NCBI GenBank assembly: GCA_945957305.1 | Contig: CAMFLN010000116.1 | Coordinates: 1-7,727, forward strand | Direction: 5' to 3' | Length of the DNA: 7,727 bases | Origin: an uncultured Planctomycetaceae bacterium | GTDB lineage: Bacteria; Planctomycetota; Planctomycetia; Pirellulales; JACPPG01 | In this document: in pieces, positions 1 to 5,583 of the stretch | Layout: the number at the start of each line of letters is the position of its first letter | Position numbering within the stretch: the first letter of the stretch is position 1 | Notes under the pieces: generated by a model | Database searches by the model: none | What the model was told of the DNA's origin: nothing | What the model saw: only the letters and a program-made list of their open reading frames with translations | Position numbers and translations under genes: made by a program

Positions 1-2
1 GA

Positions 3-263
3 CTCGATCGCAGCCACAGCCAGCAAGTGCGCGACGTGCAATTGGAATTCGGCGAGGACGAAATTCAGATGTTCGTCGTCGCCGACGATTTTCCCGAAGT
101 CGACCTCTGGGGAGCACGGCGGCGCTGCGATTTCTTCGAATGGGTTTATGACATTCCACTGCGCGTCGAATGGCGCGACCCTCGCGCCGCAGCTCTCAAG
201 AACGGGGCCAACGGCGCCACAGAACATGCGACCGGGCTGCCGGTCACAGGCGGGAAGGTTTAA
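3..263 (+). CDS. Ppx/GppA-type phosphatase, C-terminal fragment (5' end outside window)
   Basis: Only the last 86 codons are visible; the frame is open to the left edge and ends in TAA at 261-263. The fragment starts LDRSHSQQVRDVQLEFG and continues with an acidic strand and then DLWGARRRCDFFEWVYDIPLRVEW. From memory of the family, this resembles the end of the HD-like C-terminal domain of exopolyphosphatase/guanosine-pentaphosphate phosphohydrolases. There, a 'LDRSH..RVRD' helix is followed by two strands and a 'W..RRK.DLFE.VF' helix. Such enzymes hydrolyse polyphosphate or pppGpp in the cytoplasm. The catalytic ASKHA domain would lie to the left, so activity cannot be judged. The last 25 or so residues (rich in Ala, Gly and Asn) look like a non-conserved tail. 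An internal GTG at 27 could be read as a start, but the family similarity begins upstream of it, so it is probably internal. The methyltransferase gene follows after 33 bases on the same strand. Another HD-domain protein remains possible. Confidence 0.66.
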   Translation, partial: LDRSHSQQVRDVQLEFGEDEIQMFVVADDFPEVDLWGARRRCDFFEWVYDIPLRVEWRDPRAAALKNGANGATEHATGLPVTGGKV

Positions 264-296
264 GCATCGGCAAGTGCAGTTATTGGTTCGCATCAA

Positions 297-1061
297 ATGC
301 CGCAGCCTGACTCGACCAATCGCTTCACGGACCGCGTCGAAAATTACGTTCGCTTCCGGCCTGGCTATCCGTGTGAAGTGTTGCAGGTGCTGGCCACACA
401 GGCCGGCCTCACGTCCAGCATGGTCGTGGCAGATGTCGGCGCGGGGACCGGCATTTCGAGTCGGCTGTTTCTCGAGAACGGCAACACTGTCTTCGCGGTC
501 GAACCGAACGACGCGATGCGCGCCGCTGCGGAAAAACTCTTGAACCCCCTGCCGCGGTTTCACAGCGTTGCCGGCACGGCCGAACAAACCACGCTGGACG
601 ATACAAGTATCGACCTGGTCGTTGCCGGCCAGGCGTTTCACTGGTTTCGCGTGCCCGAGGCGCGGCGCGAGTTCAAACGTATTCTCCGTCCGGCCGGCTG
701 GGTTGTCCTGTTGTGGAATACACGCCGCACGGACAGTACGCCGTTTCTGCGCGGTTACGAGCAGCTGTTGCTCGATTTCGGCACCGATTACCGCGAAGTC
801 AATCACGCGAACCTGAGCGAGCCGACTTTACGCGAGTTCTTCGGCAGCTCGCCGCGGTACGCCCGGCTCGACAACGTGCAGCACTTCGACCTGGCCGGCC
901 TGACCGGGCGGCTGCTGTCCAGCTCGTACGTGCCAGCGGCGGATGATCCGCGCTATCAACCGATGCTGGCCGCGCTGGGCCAACTGTTCGCCACCTATCA
1001 GGAGCAGGGGCAAGTGGCGTTCGAGTATGATACGGAGTTGTACTTCGGCACTTTGAGTTAA
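297..1061 (+). CDS. Class I SAM-dependent methyltransferase (Methyltransf_11-like)
   Basis: A 254-residue cytoplasmic protein with a Rossmann-type methyltransferase core. The N-terminus has the 'NRFTDRVENYVRFRPGYP' segment typical of small-molecule methyltransferases in this group. Motif I (the SAM glycine loop) is VADVGAGTG at residues 44-52. The acidic residue that usually binds the SAM ribose is Glu69 in FAVEPN. Next come a GQAFHWF motif (111-117), where the catalytic-pocket loop usually sits, and the RILRPAGWVVLLWN strand and turn (128-141). The rest is an all-helical cap likely to set substrate choice. The layout resembles the trans-aconitate/Crg1-like branch, but the substrate cannot be read from sequence. 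The ATG at 297 is the first start after the upstream stop. No good Shine-Dalgarno sequence precedes it, and the 33-base gap suggests co-transcription with the Ppx-like gene. It has no signal peptide or membrane segment. Confidence 0.87.
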   Translation: MPQPDSTNRFTDRVENYVRFRPGYPCEVLQVLATQAGLTSSMVVADVGAGTGISSRLFLENGNTVFAVEPNDAMRAAAEKLLNPLPRFHSVAGTAEQTTLDDTSIDLVVAGQAFHWFRVPEARREFKRILRPAGWVVLLWNTRRTDSTPFLRGYEQLLLDFGTDYREVNHANLSEPTLREFFGSSPRYARLDNVQHFDLAGLTGRLLSSSYVPAADDPRYQPMLAALGQLFATYQEQGQVAFEYDTELYFGTLS

Positions 1062-1080
1062 ATCGCGCACACCGTATTAT
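1053..1080 (+). promoter_or_regulatory. Candidate sigma-70-like promoter for the esterase gene
   Basis: A -35-like TTGAGT at 1053-1058 (four of six consensus bases) is separated by 16 bases from a -10-like TATTAT at 1075-1080 (five of six). The -35 box overlaps the last codon of the methyltransferase gene. A start of transcription near 1087 would leave a leader of only about 14 bases before the ATG at 1101. This fits the absence of a Shine-Dalgarno sequence there. Seen by eye only; no motif score was computed. Confidence 0.4.
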
Positions 1081-1100
1081 TCTGCGCTAGTTTACGTGCA

Positions 1101-1976
1101 ATGCTCGACGACTTGCTGCCTCCGGGGGACCACCAACGCACGATCGACTGGGGCGGGCGCCGCCGTTCCTACTTGCTGCACATCCCACTCGGTTGGGACG
1201 GTCAAGGCGCCTTGCCGCTCGTGCTTGCGTTTCACGGCGGAGCCACTGACGGCGCCTTCATGGCTCGCTTCTCGGGCTTGAACGAGCAAGCTGACGCGGC
1301 CCGGTTCGCCGTGGCTTATCCCGACGGCACGGGCGAGCAGTCGCGCATGCTCACTTGGAATGCAGGTCGCTGCTGTGGCTATGCACGGCGTCATGCTGTC
1401 GACGACCTCGGATTCATTCAGGCCTTGCTCGACGATCTTCACGGCGTCATTAATCTCGATGCGCGGCGTGTCTACGCGACCGGGATTTCCAACGGCGCCA
1501 TGATGGCCTACCGCCTGGCCGTGGAACTATCGAATCGCGTCGCGGCGATCGCCGCCGTGGCTGGCACGATGGAGGTGGAGTCCTTCACGCCAGGCCGGCC
1601 GGTGCCGATTTTGCATTTTCATGGAACAGCCGACGAATTCGTGCCGCACACCGGCGGGCGCGGTGCGCGCAGCTTGTCGCAGCTCGATTTCTCATCCGTC
1701 GACGATCTTATTCAGGCTTGGGTCGAATTCGATGGTTGCCAGCGCGAGCCGGTCGTGGAGCGTTTACCCCGGGTTTCTTCGGCGGATCTAGCTGTCGCGC
1801 GGCACTGGTATCCGCCTGACCGAACTGACGCCGAAGTCGTTTTGTATTTGATCGAAGGGGGGGGACATACCTGGCCAGGGCGGCAGTCGCGCATTACGGC
1901 GCTCGGTCGATCGACGCTCGCCGTCTCGGCCAATGAAACGATGTGGGAGTTTTTTGCCCGGTACGCGCTGCCGTAA
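1101..1976 (+). CDS. PHB-depolymerase/feruloyl-esterase family alpha/beta-hydrolase
   Basis: A 291-residue serine hydrolase of the polyhydroxybutyrate depolymerase / LpqC / carbohydrate-esterase-1-like family. The catalytic triad can be placed by motif: Ser130 in the nucleophile elbow GISNG (128-132), Asp178 in HFHGTADEFVP, and His256 in GGGHTWPG. The oxyanion segment is LAFHGG (42-47). The conserved NAGRCCGYA block (87-95) holds a vicinal Cys pair typical of the family. The substrate is probably an ester of a hydroxyacid polymer or a plant or algal phenolic ester; the sequence does not decide which. Most relatives are exported, yet this one begins MLDDLLPPGDHQRT with no hydrophobic signal segment, so it appears cytoplasmic. 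ATG 1101 is the only sensible start: the frame upstream runs back 13 codons to the methyltransferase TAA without another ATG. It converges on the lactonase gene with an 18-base gap that has no visible terminator. Confidence 0.88.
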   Translation: MLDDLLPPGDHQRTIDWGGRRRSYLLHIPLGWDGQGALPLVLAFHGGATDGAFMARFSGLNEQADAARFAVAYPDGTGEQSRMLTWNAGRCCGYARRHAVDDLGFIQALLDDLHGVINLDARRVYATGISNGAMMAYRLAVELSNRVAAIAAVAGTMEVESFTPGRPVPILHFHGTADEFVPHTGGRGARSLSQLDFSSVDDLIQAWVEFDGCQREPVVERLPRVSSADLAVARHWYPPDRTDAEVVLYLIEGGGHTWPGRQSRITALGRSTLAVSANETMWEFFARYALP

Positions 1977-1994
1977 GGCATCGCAGGTCGCGAG

Positions 1995-2945
1995 CTATTT
2001 CCCCTTTGGCCCGCCCGGAAAGCGATGCCCCGCAACTTCCATCGGAACGGCGTACACGCTCGTGCGTGCGGTCACGTATAAGGTTTTGAGGTCCTTGCCG
2101 CCGAATTCGCAGTTCGAGGGAACCTTGTCCGTTTTGATGGTGCCGAGCGCCTTCCCCTCGGGGCTGAAGACTTGGACGCCGGTAGCCGCCGCAATGTAGA
2201 GATTCCCGCGGCTGTCGACGGCGCATCCGTCGCCGCCGCCATTCTTCTTGCCAGGTACCTGTTCAATCTTGCAGAACGCGCGCCCCGTCCCCAGTTTGCC
2301 CGGCGCGGTGACCGGGTAAGCCATCATCTCTTCCCGCACAAAGGGAATAACGTAGAGGGTTTTCTCGTCGGGCGAGAGGATAATCCCATTGGGTCCGCGA
2401 ACGTCTTCGAGCACACGCGTGACTTTCTTGTCGGGCGCGATGTAGTACACGCCGTTGACCGGCTGATTCGATTTACCATCGAGCGAAAACGACGGGTCCG
2501 TGAAGTACACTCCGCCGCTTGAGTCGACAACCAGGTCGTTGACACCGTTAAACGGCTTGCCGTCGTATTCACTGGCTAGCAGGCGCTCTTCTTTGCTCTG
2601 CGGTGACCAGGCGACGACACCATTGCGCTGGCAGCAGACGATCTCGCCAGCGGCGTTGAACATCTGACCGTTGGCGTGGTTGGTCTGGTCGCGAAAGACG
2701 GTGGTCGAATTGTCAGGCTCAATCCGGTAAACCTTGTCGGCCGGCACATCGGTGAAATACACCACGCCATTCTTGTCGGTTGCCGGACCTTCGGTGAACT
2801 TGAACTTGCCATTGATTTCGACCGGCGCGCCGCTCGGGCCGATGCCGGGAATCTTGTCTTGTGCCCCTGCCGTTGTTGCCGTCACAAGGCACAAGGAAAG
2901 TGCTAACCAGCCATAGCAGGCAGAACGGTTGATGCGGGCGGGCAT
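1995..2945 (-). CDS. Secreted SMP-30/gluconolactonase-like six-bladed beta-propeller
   Basis: A 316-residue protein of the SMP-30/gluconolactonase/LRE family. These are metal-dependent hydrolases of sugar lactones or related esters. The N-terminus is a Sec signal peptide: basic residues, then GWLALSLCLVTATT and a likely cut after AGA at residues 26-28, so the enzyme acts in the periplasm or outside the cell. The usual metal ligands can be matched to Glu52 (FTEGP), Asn136 (NGVNDL), Asn186 (RGPNG) and Asp239 (GGGDGCAVD). Blade-type repeats such as GGVYFTDPSF, EKTLYVIPF and RGNLYIAAATGVQVF recur through the chain. The open frame continues 41 codons further upstream, but ATG 2945 is preferred. 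The signal peptide starts there, and GGGAG (2959-2955) lies nine bases before it. The true substrate is unknown; planctomycete genomes often carry many such paralogues for polysaccharide breakdown. It is the last gene of the minus-strand cluster. Confidence 0.9.
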   Translation of the reverse strand: MPARINRSACYGWLALSLCLVTATTAGAQDKIPGIGPSGAPVEINGKFKFTEGPATDKNGVVYFTDVPADKVYRIEPDNSTTVFRDQTNHANGQMFNAAGEIVCCQRNGVVAWSPQSKEERLLASEYDGKPFNGVNDLVVDSSGGVYFTDPSFSLDGKSNQPVNGVYYIAPDKKVTRVLEDVRGPNGIILSPDEKTLYVIPFVREEMMAYPVTAPGKLGTGRAFCKIEQVPGKKNGGGDGCAVDSRGNLYIAAATGVQVFSPEGKALGTIKTDKVPSNCEFGGKDLKTLYVTARTSVYAVPMEVAGHRFPGGPKGK

Positions 2946-2954
2946 GCGTGAGGT

Positions 2955-2959
2955 CTCCC
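2955..2959 (-). promoter_or_regulatory. Shine-Dalgarno site that fixes the lactonase start
   Basis: On the minus strand GGGAG lies nine bases upstream of ATG 2945. It supports this start, with its signal peptide, over the in-frame ATG at 3068, which would bury the signal peptide behind 41 unrelated residues. Confidence 0.55.
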
Positions 2960-3025
2960 GGCTGTTGAACAATCGTGGCCATGAGGTCACCGCCAGGATA
3001 ACGCAAAAGTGCGCCGTGGGTAGAC

Positions 3026-3051
3026 TTTGATCCCCCGACCTGGCAAAGTTC
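3026..3051 (-). promoter_or_regulatory. Candidate ECF/sigma-E-like promoter for the lactonase gene
   Basis: Read on the minus strand, GAACTT (3051-3046) is followed after 15 bases by TCAAA (3030-3026). This resembles the -35 GAACTT and -10 TCAAA/TCTRA pattern of extracytoplasmic-function sigma factors, with a spacer slightly shorter than the usual 16-17. Transcription would start near 3020, giving a leader of about 75 bases. Planctomycetes are rich in ECF sigma factors and the product is exported, so the match makes sense, but it was found by eye. Confidence 0.27.
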
Positions 3052-3060
3052 GGATCTGGC

Positions 3061-3074
3061 CGTGCCACGGCACG
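3061..3074. promoter_or_regulatory. Inverted repeat just upstream of the candidate lactonase promoter
   Basis: CGTGCC and GGCACG are separated by two bases, making a near-perfect 14-base palindrome next to the putative -35 box. It could be an operator half-site pair for a dimeric regulator. It is not followed by a T-run on either strand, so it is unlikely to be a terminator for the upstream gene. Confidence 0.25.
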
Positions 3075-3133
3075 ATACGCGAACCGACAGCGGCAGGCAA
3101 CTTACATCGCTTCACGCGACGACTGGCCAATCA

Positions 3134-3814
3134 TCATGCCGCGTCTTTATCACCGGCAATTTCATAGAGGTGCGCGTTGCGCAGTTTGCCGACCGTGCGC
3201 ACAGCTCCGGCAGCACGCAGGCAATAGGCAATGCGCTGCGCGATCCAGCGGTCGATGTCGAGTGCTGCCGCGAGGCTCCCGGTGTGAAACCTTTCGGGCA
3301 GGTCGCAATCCAGCAGGGCAATCAAGTCCGCGGCTGTGCGTAAGACGCGCGATTCGGCGACATCGAGCAGGAGTTGGTCTTCGACCTGGAAGTCGCTCCG
3401 CCGATAGCGGCGCCGCCGGCCGTGGCCCGGGTAGCGATACTCTTCGACATCGACCAACACGGCTTCGACAGTCAGGCGTGGGTGCGGAAAGACCTTGGTG
3501 AAATAGACCAGATCGTGAAAGACGTCCAGCATTTTGCCGCGCTTGGGGCTACGGCGCCGTTCCACGATTTTGCCTCGTTTGCGGCGCCTTTTGACGAGCG
3601 TCTTCTCGCGCACGATCGGTTTGACAACGCGCACCGTATGCTCGGCGAGCAGATCGGCGATCTTGAAGCTGATCGCACCCAAACGACCGTGCTGAATTTC
3701 GATCAGCTCGTCGTCTTTGACGGCGTCGACACGGTAGCGACCGTAGCGGACCTCGGTCTGCGCCTCGGTGCCGGCGTACAGCAGCTTCAATTCGCGATGC
3801 AAGCTGGTTTCCAT
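3134..3814 (-). CDS. Uncharacterised protein: PD-(D/E)XK nuclease-like N-terminus plus winged-helix-like C-terminus
   Basis: A 226-residue protein whose family I do not recognise with certainty. The first 65 residues have the order of a small PD-(D/E)XK core. An N-terminal helix carries Glu8 (LHRELKLLYA). A strand follows with Asp30 in RYRVDAV, then a strand with Glu39 and Gln41 in LIEIQHGRLGAI, then a helix (KIADLLAEH). Gln in place of the catalytic Lys is known in some members of this fold, for example CoiA-like proteins. Residues 75-93 form a very basic segment (RRRKRGK, RRRSPKRGK) suited to nucleic-acid contact. Residues about 156-220 look like a winged helix, with a recognition-helix-like stretch IDRWIAQRIAYCLRAAGAV and a terminal strand. 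No signal peptide or membrane segment is present. ATG 3814 lies 39 bases after the pyrE stop on the same strand, so the two are probably co-transcribed. The nuclease reading is an inference; a non-catalytic DNA- or RNA-binding role is possible. Confidence 0.8.
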   Translation of the reverse strand: METSLHRELKLLYAGTEAQTEVRYGRYRVDAVKDDELIEIQHGRLGAISFKIADLLAEHTVRVVKPIVREKTLVKRRRKRGKIVERRRSPKRGKMLDVFHDLVYFTKVFPHPRLTVEAVLVDVEEYRYPGHGRRRRYRRSDFQVEDQLLLDVAESRVLRTAADLIALLDCDLPERFHTGSLAAALDIDRWIAQRIAYCLRAAGAVRTVGKLRNAHLYEIAGDKDAA

Positions 3815-3853
3815 GCGATCCGTCGCAAGTGCCAGGACTCCGCGCGGCAGGCG

Positions 3854-4411
3854 TCAGGCCTGCGGCTCAATGCCAAAATCGCGAATCGTCAGCAGGCTGT
3901 CCAGGGCGATATTGCGCTTGGCAAACGCCTCGCGCCCTCCTTCCAGCCGGTCGACGATTGCTATCACGCGCGAAATCTTCATGCCGAATTCGAGCGCCCG
4001 ATCGATCGCCAACAGCGACGAGCCGCCGGTGGTAACGACGTCCTCGACGATCACGGCTTCGTCGCCAGGCTGGACGGGCCCTTCGATATAGCGGTTCGTG
4101 CCGTGCCCCTTCGGCTCTTTACGGACCATGAAGCCCAAGAGCGGCAACCCACGCACGCCGGCCAGCGTAATGACGGCCGCGGTAATCGGATCAGCGCCGA
4201 TCGACATTCCGCCCACAGCCTTGGGCAATCGGTCGCCGAGGAGCGCCAGAATGCCCTCGCCGACCAGGCGAGCACCCGCCGAGTCGAGCGTGACCTGCTT
4301 GGTATCGAGGTAAAAGCTCGCCTTCTTGCCCGAGGCGAGCGTAAAGTCGCCAAATTTGAGGGCTTTCGCGCGTACCAGATCGATCAGCGGTTGCTTGTCG
4401 TACACAGCCAT
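3854..4411 (-). CDS. pyrE: Orotate phosphoribosyltransferase
   Basis: A 185-residue type I phosphoribosyltransferase of de novo pyrimidine synthesis. It joins orotate and PRPP to give OMP and pyrophosphate in the cytoplasm. The PRPP-binding signature is VIVEDVVTTGGSS (120-132), with the acidic pair Glu123-Asp124. The flexible catalytic loop is VRKEPKGHGTNRYIEG (96-111). SFYLDTKQV (32-40) carries the N-terminal substrate-binding Lys, and IGADPITAA (71-79) matches the conserved GGAD-type turn. The length fits the family (about 180-215). The open frame extends a further 235 codons upstream, but that part lies antisense to kdsB and shows no homology. ATG 4411, giving MAVYDKQPLIDLV, is therefore the start. 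The ribosome site is weak (CAGGG directly before ATG). It is divergent from kdsB across 171 bases and leads a minus-strand cluster with the nuclease-like gene. Confidence 0.96.
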   Translation of the reverse strand: MAVYDKQPLIDLVRAKALKFGDFTLASGKKASFYLDTKQVTLDSAGARLVGEGILALLGDRLPKAVGGMSIGADPITAAVITLAGVRGLPLLGFMVRKEPKGHGTNRYIEGPVQPGDEAVIVEDVVTTGGSSLLAIDRALEFGMKISRVIAIVDRLEGGREAFAKRNIALDSLLTIRDFGIEPQA

Positions 4412-4438
4412 CCCTGCGAGAAAGGGTAGGAGGGGGGA

Positions 4439-4466
4439 ATTAGCGGACCAGTGCGAAGCATACCAA
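4439..4466 (-). promoter_or_regulatory. Candidate sigma-70-like promoter for pyrE
   Basis: On the minus strand TTGGTA (4466-4461) and GCTAAT (4444-4439) each match four of six consensus bases and are 16 bases apart. The predicted transcription start falls in or next to a six-C run (4437-4432), so the first transcribed bases would be pyrimidines. This is the best pair in the pyrE/kdsB divergent gap, but no score was computed. Confidence 0.38.
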
Positions 4467-4543
4467 TCTGCGGCAGGCTTGCTAGAGGCCGCCGCCGCGC
4501 GCGTTCCGCAGGCAGGCTGACCTATCAGCATCGGGCCAGATTT

Positions 4544-4552
4544 TGCTATTAC
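4544..4552 (+). promoter_or_regulatory. Candidate extended -10 promoter for kdsB
   Basis: TG-C-TATTAC at 4544-4552 fits an extended -10 element. No good -35 lies at the right distance; CTGACC at 4517-4522 is about seven bases too far upstream. Transcription would start near 4559, giving a leader of about 24 bases that includes the Shine-Dalgarno site. Confidence 0.33.
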
Positions 4553-4568
4553 TGGGCCGCCAAGCCAC

Positions 4569-4574
4569 GGAGGG
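4569..4574 (+). promoter_or_regulatory. Strong Shine-Dalgarno site fixing the kdsB start
   Basis: GGAGGG lies eight bases before ATG 4583 and is the best ribosome-binding site in the window. It shows that the 44 codons of open frame upstream (from GTG/ATG-like positions near 4451) are not translated as part of KdsB. Confidence 0.7.
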
Positions 4575-4582
4575 CCCCGACG

Positions 4583-5365
4583 ATGTCGCAGCTGCAATTT
4601 GTTCCCCGTATTCATACGACGAGTCTGATCGTTATCCCGGCGCGCCTTGCCTCGAGCCGGCTGCCGCGCAAAATGCTCTTGCGCGAGACGGGCAAGTCGT
4701 TGATTCACCACACGTTCGAAGCCGCCCAACGCGCCACGCGCCCCGAGGGGGTCTGTGTCGCGACCGATCATGAAGAAATCCTGAACGAGGTGCGGTCCTT
4801 TGGCGGGCAGGTCGCCATGACCAGCCCGACTTGCGCCAGCGGCACCGATCGAGTCGCCGAGATCGCGCGTTCCCGGCCGGACATCGATATTTTCGTCAAC
4901 GTGCAAGGGGATGAGCCGGAGCTGGCCGGTGCTTCTGTCGACCTGGTGGTCGAGCTGTTGGAGCGCGATCCCAGCTTGATGATGTCGACCTTGGCTACGC
5001 CAATCCGTCGCCGCGAGCAGTGGCTCGATCCGGCCTGCGTGAAAGTCGTTTTCGACGGTCAAGGCAGGGCGTTGTACTTCAGCCGCGCGCCAATTCCGTT
5101 CGTGCGCGACTGGCACGATGACCTGCTAACGCAAAATCCGCCGAATTTTTTCCAGCACGTGGGCCTGTACGCTTACCGGCGGGAATTCTTGCTGCAAATT
5201 GCTCAATTGCCTCCGGCGCCGCTCGAGCAATTGGAGAAACTGGAACAACTCCGCGTGCTCGACGCGGGGTACAAAATCGCCGTGGGTGTGGTCGATGAAC
5301 CCACCGTCGGCATCGATACGCCCGAGGATTACGCGGCATTTGTGCGAAGGGTGCGTTCCCGCTAA
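4583..5365 (+). CDS. kdsB: 3-deoxy-manno-octulosonate cytidylyltransferase (CMP-Kdo synthetase)
   Basis: A 260-residue cytoplasmic enzyme that couples CTP and Kdo to CMP-Kdo plus pyrophosphate, the activated sugar for the lipopolysaccharide inner core. The nucleotide-binding loop is VIPARLASSRLPRKML (17-31), where Arg29 replaces the Gly usual in E. coli-type enzymes. Further family blocks are CVATDHEEI (58-66), MTSPTCASGTDRVAEI (79-94), the Mg-binding VNVQGDEP (105-112), KVVFDGQGRALYFSRAPIP (154-172), FQHVGLYAYRREFL (190-203) and LEKLEQLRVLDAGYKIAV (217-234). It ends with the VGIDTPEDY (242-250) signature. All expected motifs are present and the length is normal (about 245-260), so it should be active. 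The start ATG 4583 is fixed by GGAGGG and by family length. It shares its upstream region with the divergent pyrE. The next gene, pyrG, makes its CTP substrate, but a terminator separates the two. Confidence 0.96.
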   Translation: MSQLQFVPRIHTTSLIVIPARLASSRLPRKMLLRETGKSLIHHTFEAAQRATRPEGVCVATDHEEILNEVRSFGGQVAMTSPTCASGTDRVAEIARSRPDIDIFVNVQGDEPELAGASVDLVVELLERDPSLMMSTLATPIRRREQWLDPACVKVVFDGQGRALYFSRAPIPFVRDWHDDLLTQNPPNFFQHVGLYAYRREFLLQIAQLPPAPLEQLEKLEQLRVLDAGYKIAVGVVDEPTVGIDTPEDYAAFVRRVRSR

Positions 5366-5374
5366 AATGCAGCC

Positions 5375-5407
5375 CCAGGGTTCGTGCGGGGTGAACCATG
5401 GCCCTGG
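5375..5407 (+). other. Possible RNA hairpin just after kdsB
   Basis: GGTTC (5379-5383) can pair with GAACC (5393-5397) around a nine-base loop. CCAG (5375-5378) can then extend the stem with CTGG (5404-5407) across a six-base bulge. No T-run follows, so it is not an intrinsic terminator. It may protect the 3' end of the kdsB message or be chance. Confidence 0.25.
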
Positions 5408-5416
5408 CCCCACCGA

Positions 5417-5448
5417 TTGAGCGTTTGGTCGGCGTTTCCGCTTAAAAT
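5417..5448 (+). promoter_or_regulatory. Weak promoter-like pair between kdsB and the terminator
   Basis: TTGAGC (5417-5422, four of six) and TAAAAT (5443-5448, five of six) lie in the kdsB-pyrG gap. The 20-base spacer is longer than ideal, so the -10 box is the main argument. If used, transcription would begin near 5455 and reach the terminator after about 105 bases. Confidence 0.25.
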
Positions 5449-5506
5449 CGTCCGCGTATTTCGGCGCACGAGCGGTCACGGCGGCCCAGCGCATTTCCTC
5501 GAAACT

Positions 5507-5516
5507 TCACGCGTGA
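5507..5516. repeat. Perfect 10-base palindrome
   Basis: TCACGCGTGA is its own reverse complement and lies 11 bases before the terminator stem. It could be a regulator-binding site or a small RNA stem, but a single short palindrome in GC-rich DNA can be chance. Confidence 0.25.
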
Positions 5517-5527
5517 CGCAGTATTCT

Positions 5528-5561
5528 TGAGCCCTCCCTGGCGTGGGCTCATTTTGTTTTT
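5528..5561 (+). terminator. Rho-independent terminator between kdsB and pyrG
   Basis: TGAGCCC (5528-5534) pairs perfectly with GGGCTCA (5545-5551), a seven-base stem around a ten-base loop. It is followed at once by TTTTGTTTTT (5552-5561). Stem and U-tract fit a factor-independent terminator on the plus strand. It lies 162 bases after the kdsB stop and 121 bases before the pyrG start. It may end the kdsB message, end a short RNA started in the gap, or serve as an attenuator in a long pyrG leader. Confidence 0.82.
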
Positions 5562-5583
5562 GTCTCAGTGTTTTGTAGCAGTT

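Noticed and set aside
285..300. tRNA T-loop-like GGTTCGCATC before the methyltransferase
   Set aside because: There are no flanking stem, anticodon arm or acceptor pairs; the resemblance is limited to a few bases.
2946..3068. Lactonase start at 3068
   Set aside because: It would place 41 unrelated residues before a clear signal peptide; ATG 2945 has its own Shine-Dalgarno sequence.
3374..4429. Plus-strand open frame of 351 codons opposite pyrE and the nuclease-like gene
   Set aside because: It is a GC-driven antisense shadow of two genes with recognisable products, and its translation shows no family features.
4412..5116. Upstream extension of the pyrE reading frame to 420 residues, suggesting a fusion protein
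   Set aside because: The extra 235 codons lie antisense to the well-supported kdsB gene, show no domain, and precede a normal PyrE N-terminus.
5528..5561. Direct equivalent of the Bacillus pyrG reiterative-G attenuator
   Set aside because: The terminator 5' arm is C-rich as in Bacillus, but no G-run lies at a plausible transcript start upstream to act as the antiterminator.
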